DNA of 64,000 bases from an uncultured Lachnospiraceae bacterium (GTDB taxonomy: Bacteria; Bacillota; Clostridia; Lachnospirales; Lachnospiraceae), in the NCBI GenBank assembly GCA_910588815.1, contig CAJUQY010000002.1:1-64000 (forward strand), in the 5' to 3' direction. Positions within the stretch are counted from its first letter, which is position 1; the number at the start of each line of letters is the position of its first letter. Made by a program: the position numbers and the translations under genes. Shown here one piece after another: positions 8,417 to 17,117 of this stretch. The notes below the pieces were generated by a model. The model was given only the letters and a program-made list of their open reading frames with translations. It did not search any database and had not been told where the DNA came from.

Positions 8417-8902
8417 TCAAGATACCCCGGGATCGGCCAAAAGGGTGTCCGGCGCTCCGTCCGCGGCGGCTGTGGCCAGACAGTCGCATCTTTCATTCTC
8501 CGGGTGACCGGCGTGGCCTTTCACCCAGCGGAAGGTCACCTGGTGGGGCTCCTTCGCTTTCAGAAGCCGTTTCCACAGATCCACATTTTTTACCGGCTCA
8601 TTCTTCCCGCGCATCCATCCCTTTCTGATCCAGCCGTCGATCCAGTGTTCTGCGAAGGCCTTCACCACATAGGCAGAATCGGAGATCACCTCCACCATGC
8701 AGGGCCGGTTGAGCGCTTCCAGGCCTGCAATGACCCCCATCAGTTCCATACGGTTGTTGGTGGTCTTTCTATATCCCGCCGAAAGCTCTTTCTCGTGGAG
8801 CTTTCCGTTTCCGTCAATATACTGGAGCACCGCCCCATAACCGCCGGGGCCGTCCGGATTTCCCCTGGCAGAACCATCGGTGTACAAGATTACTTTCATC
8901 AT
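8417..8902 (-). CDS. rnhA: Ribonuclease HI
   Basis: A 161-residue enzyme that cuts the RNA strand of RNA-DNA hybrids. The fold markers are clear: YTDGSARGNPGxGGYG-like start (YTDGSARGNPDGPGGYG), the catalytic Glu in NNRMELM, the catalytic Asp in SDSAYVV, and the C-terminal WVKGHAGHPENERCD with the His and last Asp. Length is standard. Start MMK at 8902 has an AGGAG about 10 bases upstream; the second Met is equally possible. It lies between a MutS-like gene and a two-component operon with no functional tie apparent. It is followed by the large palindrome at 8239-8406. Confidence 0.95.
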   Translation of the reverse strand: MMKVILYTDGSARGNPDGPGGYGAVLQYIDGNGKLHEKELSAGYRKTTNNRMELMGVIAGLEALNRPCMVEVISDSAYVVKAFAEHWIDGWIRKGWMRGKNEPVKNVDLWKRLLKAKEPHQVTFRWVKGHAGHPENERCDCLATAAADGAPDTLLADPGVS

Positions 8903-9031
8903 ATTCCTTAAACTCCTTTTTTGACAAGCTTAAAACAGGTAATTGCAAAACATGAAATTGTGGAAATATTCTGGCAATATGTCCGCCCAACGCCTGCTGT
9001 ACCAGGCGTTCCGGCAAGCCTAAAATTTTCC

Positions 9032-10723
9032 TTAAAGCCTCCATTCCCCAGTCAGGACGAACCGCTCCGCCATGCCCTCGGCGGCCCGGATGATGGTTTC
9101 GTCGTAGCCCATAATTCCAAGGAGGCGGATGGCGTTCCGGCTCGCGGCGCGCCCGGCTTCCAGCCTGTAGGAAAAGGATACGTCCCCGGCCTCCACCTGC
9201 TCCTCAAAATGATAGTTGACGTAAGGCCCTTCCAAAAGGGCCGTCAATTCAATGTCGTGGGTGGCTGCAAAACAGAGGATATTTTTTCCCGCCATGCTCT
9301 CCAATATTTTGGAGGAGGCCGAGATCCGCTCCACCGTATTGGTCCCCCGGAGCACCTCATCCACAAAGCACAGCACCGGCGTCTCTGTGGAAATGGCATC
9401 CAGGATCCGCTTCAGGGACTTGATCTCCACCATGTAATAGCTTTCCTTCGTCTCCAGGCTGTCGCTTAAGGCCATGGAGGAATAGATCCGGAAAAAGTCT
9501 GCCTCGTAAGCGGCCGCCGTCACCGTGTAGATGGTCTGGGCCAGAATGGCGCCCACGCCGATGGTCTTTAAAAACGTAGATTTCCCGGACGCATTGGAGC
9601 CGGTGATCAACACAGGCCTGTCCGTCTTTATGGAGTTGGCCACCGGATTTTCTATCAGGGGGTGGTAAATGGCCTCGCAGGACAAAGTCTTTTCCGGTGT
9701 TTTGTGAAAGTCAGGAATACAGAATTTCTCCTGAAGATCCCGGAAGGAGGCGATACAGAGGGCGAGCTCCAGCCGCCCCATGGTCTCCATGAGCCGTTCT
9801 AAGACCTGTCCCCGGTGCCTGATGGTCTCGGCCATATTCCGGAACAAAAGCAAGTCCAGATGAGTCATCATGCAGAGGTAATCCAGGACCACCTTGATCA
9901 GATTTCCGCCCACATCGCTTTTGTCTACCAGGATCCAGGCATTCCTCCGGATCTTCCGGAAGCTTTTGCAGTCTTCTCTGAGAAGCTCCCGGTAAGGGGC
10001 CAGAATCGTCTCCTCCCCCGGAATCTCCGAGAGCCTTCCGCCGTATTCCACCAGATCGGCCACCTGGGACATGCAGGCAAAATACACTGCCATGTCGCCC
10101 TTATATTTGTAATAGGTGATCAGATTCAGAATGATCACCCCAATCAGCGCCGCCACCCCGTAGGCCGGCTTGATAAAAAACATGCCGACTGCCGCCGCAA
10201 GAAGGCCCATGGCCGCCCCGTGGGGCAGCAGGGGAAAGGAGGGGATATCTGAGAGCTTTCCGATATAATCGGAGAGAGCCACCCGCCTTCTCCGCCCCAT
10301 CCTTCCGAAACAGATCTTGAACTCCTCCCGAAGCGCCTTATTCTCCCTGAAAAAATCCGCAAGGGCCGAGCGTTCTTTTAAGACCGTGTCGTCAAATTCC
10401 GGGGTGCGGAGGGCCCAGTAGAGATATTCCTCGCCGACAGCGGAATCCGCCGTGTTGAGGAGCAGGAACACCTCGTCCATCCCCAGGTCGTTCCAGGTAA
10501 TGTCGTCAATGGAAAACCTGTCTCCCTTTCTCCGCTCATAATAGTGGGAAATCTTTTCAAATTCCTCCAGGGTATATTCCCGGTTCGGGATCTTTCCCCA
10601 CTGCTCCCGGATCTTTTCCTTCAGCCGTTCCCGCCTTCTCCTCTCGGCGAGCGCCGACTGGATGAAAAGGAACACGCACACCACCAGAAAAAAGCCCACA
10701 TACATCGTCGTCTCTTGGTCCAT
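9032..10723 (-). CDS. Membrane-associated MutS-like ATPase
   Basis: 563 residues. An N-terminal membrane helix (~8-26), and a second hydrophobic region with two likely spans (~175-215), are joined to a MutS core and ATPase domain. The ATPase has Walker A GSNASGKST (~365-373), Walker B-like CFVDEVLRGT, and the switch His in FAATHDIE. The mismatch-recognition and connector domains of MutS are missing, so it is not the canonical repair MutS and also not MutS2 (no Smr domain). Such short membrane-bound MutS relatives are found in many Firmicutes, with unknown role. It follows the beta-CASP gene by ~80 bases, with a perfect hairpin (10741-10779) directly before its AGGAGG. Confidence 0.85.
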   Translation of the reverse strand: MDQETTMYVGFFLVVCVFLFIQSALAERRRRERLKEKIREQWGKIPNREYTLEEFEKISHYYERRKGDRFSIDDITWNDLGMDEVFLLLNTADSAVGEEYLYWALRTPEFDDTVLKERSALADFFRENKALREEFKICFGRMGRRRRVALSDYIGKLSDIPSFPLLPHGAAMGLLAAAVGMFFIKPAYGVAALIGVIILNLITYYKYKGDMAVYFACMSQVADLVEYGGRLSEIPGEETILAPYRELLREDCKSFRKIRRNAWILVDKSDVGGNLIKVVLDYLCMMTHLDLLLFRNMAETIRHRGQVLERLMETMGRLELALCIASFRDLQEKFCIPDFHKTPEKTLSCEAIYHPLIENPVANSIKTDRPVLITGSNASGKSTFLKTIGVGAILAQTIYTVTAAAYEADFFRIYSSMALSDSLETKESYYMVEIKSLKRILDAISTETPVLCFVDEVLRGTNTVERISASSKILESMAGKNILCFAATHDIELTALLEGPYVNYHFEEQVEAGDVSFSYRLEAGRAASRNAIRLLGIMGYDETIIRAAEGMAERFVLTGEWRL

Positions 10724-10740
10724 CGTCCGTTCTGCCTCCT

Positions 10741-10779
10741 TTTATAGTGAACGACAAATATTTTGTCGTTCACTATAAA
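10741..10779. repeat. Perfect 18-bp palindrome (ATAGTRARCG family, copy A)
   Basis: Arms 10741-10758 and 10762-10779 are perfect complements around a 3-base loop. On the minus strand it lies 24 bases after the beta-CASP stop and directly touches the AGGAGG of the MutS-like gene. Related imperfect copies occur at 35364-35402 and 55666-55698, each shortly after a stop codon. Confidence 0.85.
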
Positions 10780-10802
10780 TGTATTGTAACTTCCCCGATC
10801 GG

Positions 10803-13370
10803 TCACACAAATATACAGGCCAGCCCCGTCTGTTTAAAAAACGCTTCTTTGATTCGGTTAAGCTTCTCCGGGCTTTCCTCCCCGCCGGCCTTTATCTGAA
10901 GCCTGCGCTGCCCCGGAAGGTAGGAAGGATTTTTTAAGAGAGTGAGCCCCTCCCTCCGGCAAATGAGCTGTGCCGTGTGGAACAGCGCATTCTGGTTGAC
11001 CTTGTCGGAAATATGGATCCGCCAGCCGGTCCAGTCTGCCAGCGCCTGCAGGGTATCCTGATATTGCCGCCCGATTTCCGGCGACACAAAGGAAAGCTCC
11101 AGGTACTTTCCTCTCCCGTCCTGCTTCAGACTTTTCTTTTCCGGCCGATGGGGGCATTCCAAAAAACTCTGTTCTATACAGGAAAAGGCCATGTTCTGTT
11201 CCAGCACATCCGCGGAACTATCCGCCGGAAAGAAGAAATCCTCTTCTCCGGCTCCGGGAGCGGCTCCTGCGCCGCCCGGGAAGGAGCTTCCGGAATCATC
11301 CGAAGAAGCCGCTGTCCCTCCCAAAAGCAGTCTCCACCCGGTCGTCCTCAGAAATTGCTCTGCGGCCTCCCTCTCCCCGGCCGAATCCGGTGTCCCGGAG
11401 AGGGTTACCTGATAGCATCGCCGCTCCGGATAATAGGAGGTTTTTGAGATCCGCTCCCCAAAAAGCGCGGAGAGAAAGAGAGACGCTGCGTTGTGATTGA
11501 CAGAAGGATGGATCTTGGCGCTCCAGCCCGTTTCCAGCGAAAAGGCCTCCGCCGCCCGACGGAAAACCTCCCTGTCCTGGACGTCCGGATAGTCAAACTG
11601 CAGCAAAATTTCTCTTTTCTCATAATGATAACTGATTTTCCGATAGGAAAAATCTGGAAACAGGATCTGGATTTTCGCCTCCAGCTCCTGCATTGTAAAT
11701 TCCTTCGGTCTTTTTGCCTTTTCGACCGCCTCCCATTCATTGGCCTCAAAAAGAAACAACCGTCTCTCATTGGGCGAAAAGTAGGCGCCTCCTAAAAGCT
11801 TCTCCCGGAGGCTTCCAAGAACCTCCTCATCGGAAATCCCTTCTTCATAGCCGGATTCCCTCCCATACCAGATTCCGGCAATCTGATACAGGGAGAAAGC
11901 CTTCCCCGGATAATGCTGCCGCCAGAAGTCCCAGAGAAGCTTTCCGTCCTCCCTTTCGAAGGCCCGTGGCATCTGCATGGACTCGGCCGGTGAGAAGGAC
12001 AGCTGCTTTCGCCTGCTCCGAAGCAGGACCTCATATTCCTGCCCGCACTCCGGAAGAAACACCTGCCTCCGGTAATCCTCCGCCGCCAGCTCGCTCCCCA
12101 GCTCCTCCATGGCGTCCCGGTTCCCGTGGACCAAAAAGATCCGCCTGGCAGACAGCCTGGAGAGAAGGGCCGCAATCTCCGACTTGTCCCCGTGAGCCGA
12201 GAGTCCCACCTGCTCCACCCGGCAGCCCACGGGGACTGTCGTTCCGTTTACTGTCAGGCTCTTTTCCTCCGGATTCTCCAAAAGGGAGAGGAGCTGTCTT
12301 CCCGGCGACTCCTCGTCCTGGTATCCGGTAATGATGATGCAGGCATTTTCCAGGGGAGCCAATGCCTTCGCATATTGGGCACTGGGGCCTCCCGTGAGCA
12401 TGCCTGAACTGGAAATCAAAAGGAAGGGGCCCTCCGCCGATAAAAGCTCGTCCCGCTTCTGCACGGGCGATACCGGCTGGATCTCCCTGGTATAAAACGG
12501 CTCATTTCCTTTTAAAATCCGCTTTCCCAGGGCATTTTTCAGATAAGTGGGATTTCTCGTATACATTTGATTGATATCCCGGACCATGCCGTCCACGAAG
12601 ACGGGGACCGGAGGAATCTCCTGGTTCTGGATGGCGGAGCGGAGGATCAGAAGAACCTCCTGGGCCCGTCCCAGGGCAAAGGTGGGAATCAGGATCTTTT
12701 TCTTCTCCGCAATACATTCCCGAACCAGGGCCACCAGCCGCTTTTCTTCGGCCATGCGGTTGGCGTGGAGCCGGTTTCCGTAGGTGGTCTCCACAAGGGC
12801 CACATCGGGCCTCAGCTTCGGGATCCGGATACCCTCAATGGTCCTCTGGGAAAAGGAGGAGAAGTCTCCGGAATAAAAGAGGCTCCCCTCCTCCGTGACC
12901 AGATACACGCAGGCCGCCCCCGCGATATGCCCTGCCGGATAAAGGGTCATGGTGAACCCCTCAAACAGTTGGAAGGGTGTCTCATAGCCCACCGGACGGA
13001 TCCGCCCCAGCATGGCCAGAACATCCTGCTCCGAGTAATGGGGAATCTCGTCCTCCCTGTGATTCATGATCTTCAGGCTGTCATAGAGGAGCACTCTGGT
13101 CAGATCCTGTGTCATGGCTGTCATATAGATGGGCGCAAGGGGATATGCCCTGCTGATCATGGGAAGGGTTCCGATGTGGTCCATATGGGCATGGCTTATG
13201 ATGACGGCATCCACGCCGCCCTGCTCCTGGACGGTACGGAAATCAGGGATCGGATCCTTCGCGGCCGACTGGCGGATTCCTGAATCCAGAAGAATCCCCT
13301 TTCCCGCAATTCTTATATAAATACAGCTTCCGCCAATCTCCATGGCGCCGCCAAGAAAATGCAGATTCAT
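10803..13370 (-). CDS. Metallo-beta-lactamase/beta-CASP nuclease with duplicated C-terminal domain
   Basis: 855 residues from ATG 13370 (MNLHFLGGAMEIGGSC), chosen because the lactamase fold starts there. Zinc motifs HAHMDH (60-65), PAGHIAGA and YSGDFS, plus beta-CASP features VETTYGN, GRAQE, SSSGMLTGG and LVHG, place it with the CPSF73/RNase J-like family of RNA-processing nucleases. The core ends near residue 460. The remainder contains two related ~100-residue domains (about 580-690 and 755-855), each with a TGW motif near its middle and a second TGW/TGL near its end. I do not know that domain; nucleic-acid binding is a guess. The gene sits between spoIVA and a MutS-like gene. Confidence 0.88.
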   Translation of the reverse strand: MNLHFLGGAMEIGGSCIYIRIAGKGILLDSGIRQSAAKDPIPDFRTVQEQGGVDAVIISHAHMDHIGTLPMISRAYPLAPIYMTAMTQDLTRVLLYDSLKIMNHREDEIPHYSEQDVLAMLGRIRPVGYETPFQLFEGFTMTLYPAGHIAGAACVYLVTEEGSLFYSGDFSSFSQRTIEGIRIPKLRPDVALVETTYGNRLHANRMAEEKRLVALVRECIAEKKKILIPTFALGRAQEVLLILRSAIQNQEIPPVPVFVDGMVRDINQMYTRNPTYLKNALGKRILKGNEPFYTREIQPVSPVQKRDELLSAEGPFLLISSSGMLTGGPSAQYAKALAPLENACIIITGYQDEESPGRQLLSLLENPEEKSLTVNGTTVPVGCRVEQVGLSAHGDKSEIAALLSRLSARRIFLVHGNRDAMEELGSELAAEDYRRQVFLPECGQEYEVLLRSRRKQLSFSPAESMQMPRAFEREDGKLLWDFWRQHYPGKAFSLYQIAGIWYGRESGYEEGISDEEVLGSLREKLLGGAYFSPNERRLFLFEANEWEAVEKAKRPKEFTMQELEAKIQILFPDFSYRKISYHYEKREILLQFDYPDVQDREVFRRAAEAFSLETGWSAKIHPSVNHNAASLFLSALFGERISKTSYYPERRCYQVTLSGTPDSAGEREAAEQFLRTTGWRLLLGGTAASSDDSGSSFPGGAGAAPGAGEEDFFFPADSSADVLEQNMAFSCIEQSFLECPHRPEKKSLKQDGRGKYLELSFVSPEIGRQYQDTLQALADWTGWRIHISDKVNQNALFHTAQLICRREGLTLLKNPSYLPGQRRLQIKAGGEESPEKLNRIKEAFFKQTGLACIFV

Positions 13371-13549
13371 AAACTTCTGTTCCTCTCCCGCCGCATAAAG
13401 CAGCAAATTTTTTACCTGTGCGGCTGAAGGTTTCCCATGGCTCCCACAGGAACCATGGCTTTCCAACCACACAGGCAACATTCAAGTATCAGGCAAAACT
13501 CTTTTGTATCAAGGATACCACAAAAATGGACAGACAACAACCTTCCCAC

Positions 13550-15022
13550 TCAAATAATAATACAAATCATACCGCCGTTGGAGTCGTTGATAATCTTCTG
13601 CAGGGTATCCTGAAGCTTCATCTGGCAGGAATCGGTCATCTGGGCCACCTTCGCCCGGATGCCGTCGGTGACGATCTGCTCAATGGATTTCCCGAAAATG
13701 CTGGTATTCCAAACCCCATCCTCGTTTTCCCTGCTGTTCTCCCGGATATAGGTGATCAGATCCTCCGCCTGCTTCTCGTCTCCCACAATGGGAGCCAGTT
13801 CCGTTTCGATGGAGGCCCGGATCAGGTTGATGGAAGGCGCCTGGGCATGGATTTTCACGCCGAATTTGTTGCCGTGTTTGATGACCTCCGGATCGTCCAG
13901 GAGAATCTCGCTTCTCTCCGGCATAATGACACCGTACCCCTTCTGTCTCGCCGCATCCATGGCGTTTTTCAGCTTCCCGTATTCGCCCCTGGTTCTGGCA
14001 AACTGCTTCAGGATGCCCATCAGCTGGTACTCGCCGCCGATCTCCATTCCTGTATAATCACTCAGGATCTGATAATATACGTTGTCGTCCACCATCACGT
14101 CCAGGGCCACCGTCCCGTCGGAATAATCCGCCTTCCTAAGATGTACCCGCCGCACGGAGGAATCCTCTTCCTGGGCATATTCCTGGGACAGATCCTTCAT
14201 CTGGACGATGTCTCCCATCATCCCTTTTACGATGGAGACGATCTGCTCCTTCAGCCAGTGGTCTGCGGGAAGGATCTCCGCCCACTTTGGCATATAAAAA
14301 TCCAGTTCTGTCACCGGAAACTCGTTTAAGACTTCTCCGAGAATCCTGGTGATATCGTCTTTTTTCAGCTGTTCACAGTTGACCGGAAGCACCTGTACCC
14401 CGTATTCTCCCGCGAGCGTGGCTGCCAGCTCCTTTGCCTCGTCCGAATAGGGCCGGTTCGTATTTAACAGCATCAAAAAGGGCTTTCCGATCCTCTTTAA
14501 TTCCTCGATAGTCTGCCGCTCTGCGTCTATGTACCCGTTTCTCGGAATCTCTCCGAAGGAGCCGTCGGTGGTAACGACAACTCCAATGGTGGAATGCTCT
14601 TTGATTACTTTTTCCGTCCCGATGGCCGCCGCCTGGGTAAAGGGAATCTCATAGTCAAACCAGGGCGTCTTCACCAGCCGTTCCTCATCATTTTCCACAT
14701 GGCCGCCGGCCCCCTCCACCATGTAGCCCACACAGTCGATGAGCCGTACCTTCACCCTGGCGTCCCCCACCTCGATTTCGGCCGCCTCTTTGGGAATGAA
14801 TTTGGGCTCTGTGGTCATGATGGTCTTTCCCGCCGCAGACTGAGGAAGTTCATCCTGGGCCCTGCTCCGTTCGTTGGCGTCTTCCATGCCCGGAAGCACC
14901 AGAAGATCCATGAACCGTTTGATAAAGGTGGATTTTCCCGTGCGGACAGGTCCCACCACACCTATGTAAATTTCCCCTCCCGTCCGTGCCTCGATATCTT
15001 TGTATACGTGAAAACTGTCCAT
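13550..15022 (-). CDS. spoIVA: Stage IV sporulation protein A (SpoIVA)
   Basis: SpoIVA is the ATPase that polymerises on the forespore surface and forms the basement layer of the spore coat. The protein starts MDSFHVYKDIEARTGG and has the P-loop GPVRTGKST near residue 25. It is 490 residues from ATG 15022, almost the same as the Bacillus protein. This start has GGAGG 8 bases upstream; the longer open frame would swallow that site. An inverted repeat (15030-15102) can pair the ribosome binding site with sequence ~60 bases upstream. Expression is expected from sigma-E in the mother cell. It is flanked by non-sporulation genes. Confidence 0.96.
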   Translation of the reverse strand: MDSFHVYKDIEARTGGEIYIGVVGPVRTGKSTFIKRFMDLLVLPGMEDANERSRAQDELPQSAAGKTIMTTEPKFIPKEAAEIEVGDARVKVRLIDCVGYMVEGAGGHVENDEERLVKTPWFDYEIPFTQAAAIGTEKVIKEHSTIGVVVTTDGSFGEIPRNGYIDAERQTIEELKRIGKPFLMLLNTNRPYSDEAKELAATLAGEYGVQVLPVNCEQLKKDDITRILGEVLNEFPVTELDFYMPKWAEILPADHWLKEQIVSIVKGMMGDIVQMKDLSQEYAQEEDSSVRRVHLRKADYSDGTVALDVMVDDNVYYQILSDYTGMEIGGEYQLMGILKQFARTRGEYGKLKNAMDAARQKGYGVIMPERSEILLDDPEVIKHGNKFGVKIHAQAPSINLIRASIETELAPIVGDEKQAEDLITYIRENSRENEDGVWNTSIFGKSIEQIVTDGIRAKVAQMTDSCQMKLQDTLQKIINDSNGGMICIII

Positions 15023-15029
15023 AAAAAAT

Positions 15030-15102
15030 CCCTCCTGCATATGCTGATTCGCCACAGCGTACGAACTATGGCAGGTTTTCTCGTTAAATATATGCAGGAG
15101 GG
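15030..15102 (-). promoter_or_regulatory. Inverted repeat covering the spoIVA ribosome binding site
   Basis: The 13-base arms 15030-15042 and 15090-15102 are perfect complements with a 47-base loop. In the spoIVA transcript the 3' arm (ATATGCAGGAGGG) contains the Shine-Dalgarno sequence. If transcription starts upstream of 15102 the message can hide its own binding site; if it starts inside the loop it cannot. The loop contains CATAGTTC, a weak sigma-E -10 look-alike. Confidence 0.6.
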
Positions 15103-15141
15103 GTTCCTTATTATGTGGAAACTGAGGAAAAATCGGTTCCT

Positions 15142-16266
15142 TTACTCGATCTCTACCCGGTTTGCCCGCTCGGTACGGACGATGCAGACCCAGGTGCGTC
15201 CCTGATTCAGTTTGATCTCATTGCCCTCCGAATCATAATAACGGGTCACACCCCATTCTCCATCCTTCTTCCAGGTCACAGGGATCACCTGGCCGTCCGT
15301 GATATACTGGCCGACGCCCTCTCCCTGCATGAAGATATTCAGATAATCCGTATCAAAATAGTGCTCATAATCACAAACCTGAAGAATAATATTCTTATAT
15401 GTAAGCTGTGCGTCATCATTGCCTACGTCCACATGAGGTTCCTCAAATTGATACCGGTAATAAAGCCCGTCCTCCGGGTTGTACTCGAACCAGGGCTTGT
15501 TGGACACATAACCGACCGTAACCTTATTGGCCGGAGCCGCCCCCGGCATGCCGGGACTCTCTCCGTCGGCCACAAACTGGTAATGTCCCGTATAACTTTC
15601 CGGATATGCGGTGGAATAACCCAGTTTTTCAATGGCGTACTTGATTTCCTCACTGTTGGTAAAGTGATGGTGGGGGGCATCCCGGTCATCCATACTGTGG
15701 TAGGCCCATTCGCTGGCCCCTGTCACACCGTTGACACAGTCACACTGGCCTCCCTCCAGATAAGGTCTCGCATACTCGCACTGGCCATAATGGAAAAAAA
15801 TAGATTCAAATTCTTTCTGGATAAATGCGTGATAAGTCCTGGCGCTCCGGACAGAACCGATCTCGGCGATGTCGTCATACTGCTCAAAAAATGCCACAAA
15901 ACGGACCGCGCTGGCTTCTCCCGGCGTCTCATACACCACATCCGCATGGCTCAGGCCGTAGGTGGGCTGCGCCGCCAGCACATTGCTGATGATCACGGCG
16001 ACAGGGCGCCTTCTTCCGATCTCTTCCGGCACCCACTGCCCGGTCAGATAGCTTCGCACCATGCCTTCCGGCGCCGCTTCCGTCTCAGGCTCTGTCTCTG
16101 CTTCCGTAGTGGCCGGGGCCAAAGTCACCGGCTCAGGCGCCTTTGTCGTTTCCGGCTCAGGCGCTTCCGTGGTCTCTTCCGCTTTCCTTCCACAGCCGGC
16201 CGCCATAATCAGAATCAACAACAGGGCAATGCCTGATTTTAACCATCTTTTTCCTGTCTTTTTCAT
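15142..16266 (-). CDS. DUF3048 family lipoprotein (YerB-like)
   Basis: 374 residues from ATG 16266, which has GGGAGG upstream. A basic N-terminus and hydrophobic stretch lead to a lipobox ending at Cys25 (IMAAGCGRK), so it should be anchored outside the membrane. A Thr/Glu/Pro-rich spacer (~30-68) precedes the DUF3048 region: RRPVAVIISNVLAAQPTYGL, DVVYETPGEASAVRF, IGSVRSARTYH. B. subtilis YerB belongs to this family. Its role is not settled, though a link to cell wall or DNA-uptake sites has been suggested. It has its own good promoter (16301-16329), so it is probably a single-gene unit. Confidence 0.88.
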   Translation of the reverse strand: MKKTGKRWLKSGIALLLILIMAAGCGRKAEETTEAPEPETTKAPEPVTLAPATTEAETEPETEAAPEGMVRSYLTGQWVPEEIGRRRPVAVIISNVLAAQPTYGLSHADVVYETPGEASAVRFVAFFEQYDDIAEIGSVRSARTYHAFIQKEFESIFFHYGQCEYARPYLEGGQCDCVNGVTGASEWAYHSMDDRDAPHHHFTNSEEIKYAIEKLGYSTAYPESYTGHYQFVADGESPGMPGAAPANKVTVGYVSNKPWFEYNPEDGLYYRYQFEEPHVDVGNDDAQLTYKNIILQVCDYEHYFDTDYLNIFMQGEGVGQYITDGQVIPVTWKKDGEWGVTRYYDSEGNEIKLNQGRTWVCIVRTERANRVEIE

Positions 16267-16300
16267 ATAATTGCCGCCTCCCTCTCTTTTCTTCCTGTCT

Positions 16301-16329
16301 ATTGTATCATGAACAGGAGAGTTCTGCAA
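16301..16329 (-). promoter_or_regulatory. Promoter of the DUF3048 lipoprotein gene
   Basis: Minus strand TTGCAG, 17-bp spacer, TACAAT. Transcription would begin about 28 bases before the ATG. Confidence 0.65.
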
Positions 16330-16344
16330 TGAAAATGTGCCCTC

Positions 16345-16875
16345 TCAGCCCTCCAGACCATACTCCACCTCGCCGGTCTCACCGTCAAACTGTGCGATGA
16401 CACTGTGACAGCCGAGCAGATCATTCCCCCTGTCGTCAGAAATCATACCGCTGAACAGTACCACGATCCTCCCTTTATAGGATTCCTGTACCTGAATCTG
16501 ATAAAGGCCGCAATTCCTCTCGATCATCTCCGTCGTAATCTCCTTTCCGTCCGAATCGGTCTCCTCCCATTCCTCGCAGAACAGCCGGACCCCCTCATAA
16601 AATTTGCCAAGGAACCATTCCGGATTCTCATATGCGCGCTCCAGGCAGCGAAACGCCTCGTCAACCCTGCCCTCCGGCACTTCCATCTCAATGTCCAAAT
16701 CCTCATGTTTTCCAAAAGACCCGGGGGAAATCCCGTCCGCCAGCCTGAGCATGTCTCCGGCCGGATCCCTCTCGAAAACGCACCGTCCAAAGGGTTCCCT
16801 CTCAAACGCCACCGTCTCCGCCTTCTTTTCATGAACCTGCGTTTTTTTGCCAAAATTCTTTTTCCGGAATTTCAT
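16345..16875 (-). CDS. Hypothetical acidic cytoplasmic protein
   Basis: About 176 residues from the second ATG of an ATGGATATG pair (16875), which best fits the AAAGGA upstream; 16881 is the alternative. The N-terminus is very basic (MKFRKKNFGKKTQVHEKK), the rest acidic with no membrane segment or signal peptide. I recognise no family. The C-terminal half (GLYQIQVQESYKGRIVVLFSGMISDD, then FDGETGEVEYGLEG) looks like a small beta-sheet domain of the kind seen in immunity-like or DUF proteins, but this is weak. It is divergent from the PTS EIIC gene and ends close to the DUF3048 promoter. Confidence 0.6.
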   Translation of the reverse strand: MKFRKKNFGKKTQVHEKKAETVAFEREPFGRCVFERDPAGDMLRLADGISPGSFGKHEDLDIEMEVPEGRVDEAFRCLERAYENPEWFLGKFYEGVRLFCEEWEETDSDGKEITTEMIERNCGLYQIQVQESYKGRIVVLFSGMISDDRGNDLLGCHSVIAQFDGETGEVEYGLEG

Positions 16876-16984
16876 ATCCATATTCCTTTCGCTTTTTCCA
16901 AAATTCTGCCTGAAGAGAAAACAGGCAATATACTGTCCTGAGGGGAACTGCCAAAATTTTTGTTTTTGGCCTTCACTATAACTC

Positions 16985-17013
16985 TTGCACTTTCCCTGCA
17001 TCTGTGTTATAGT
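16985..17013 (+). promoter_or_regulatory. Promoter of the PTS EIIC gene
   Basis: TTGCAC, 17-bp spacer, TATAGT on the plus strand. A perfect 8-bp inverted repeat (17021-17042) lies just downstream, over the expected start of transcription. Confidence 0.7.
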
Positions 17014-17020
17014 TGTGAAC

Positions 17021-17042
17021 GGCAACTGACAAGACAGTTGCC
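17021..17042 (+). promoter_or_regulatory. Operator-like inverted repeat before the PTS EIIC gene
   Basis: GGCAACTG and CAGTTGCC face each other across 6 bases at the predicted +1 position. The location suits a repressor site or a short RNA hairpin in the ~100-base leader. The following ATAAAAAATTTT is not a good terminator tail. Confidence 0.5.
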
Positions 17043-17117
17043 ATAAAAAATTTTACATATAAACTCATTACCCAGAAGTACATGGATCCATGTACGGACA
17101 GAAAGGCGGTAAATTTT

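Noticed and set aside
9032..10723. Canonical MutS or MutS2
   Set aside because: Mismatch-recognition and Smr domains are absent and membrane spans are present.
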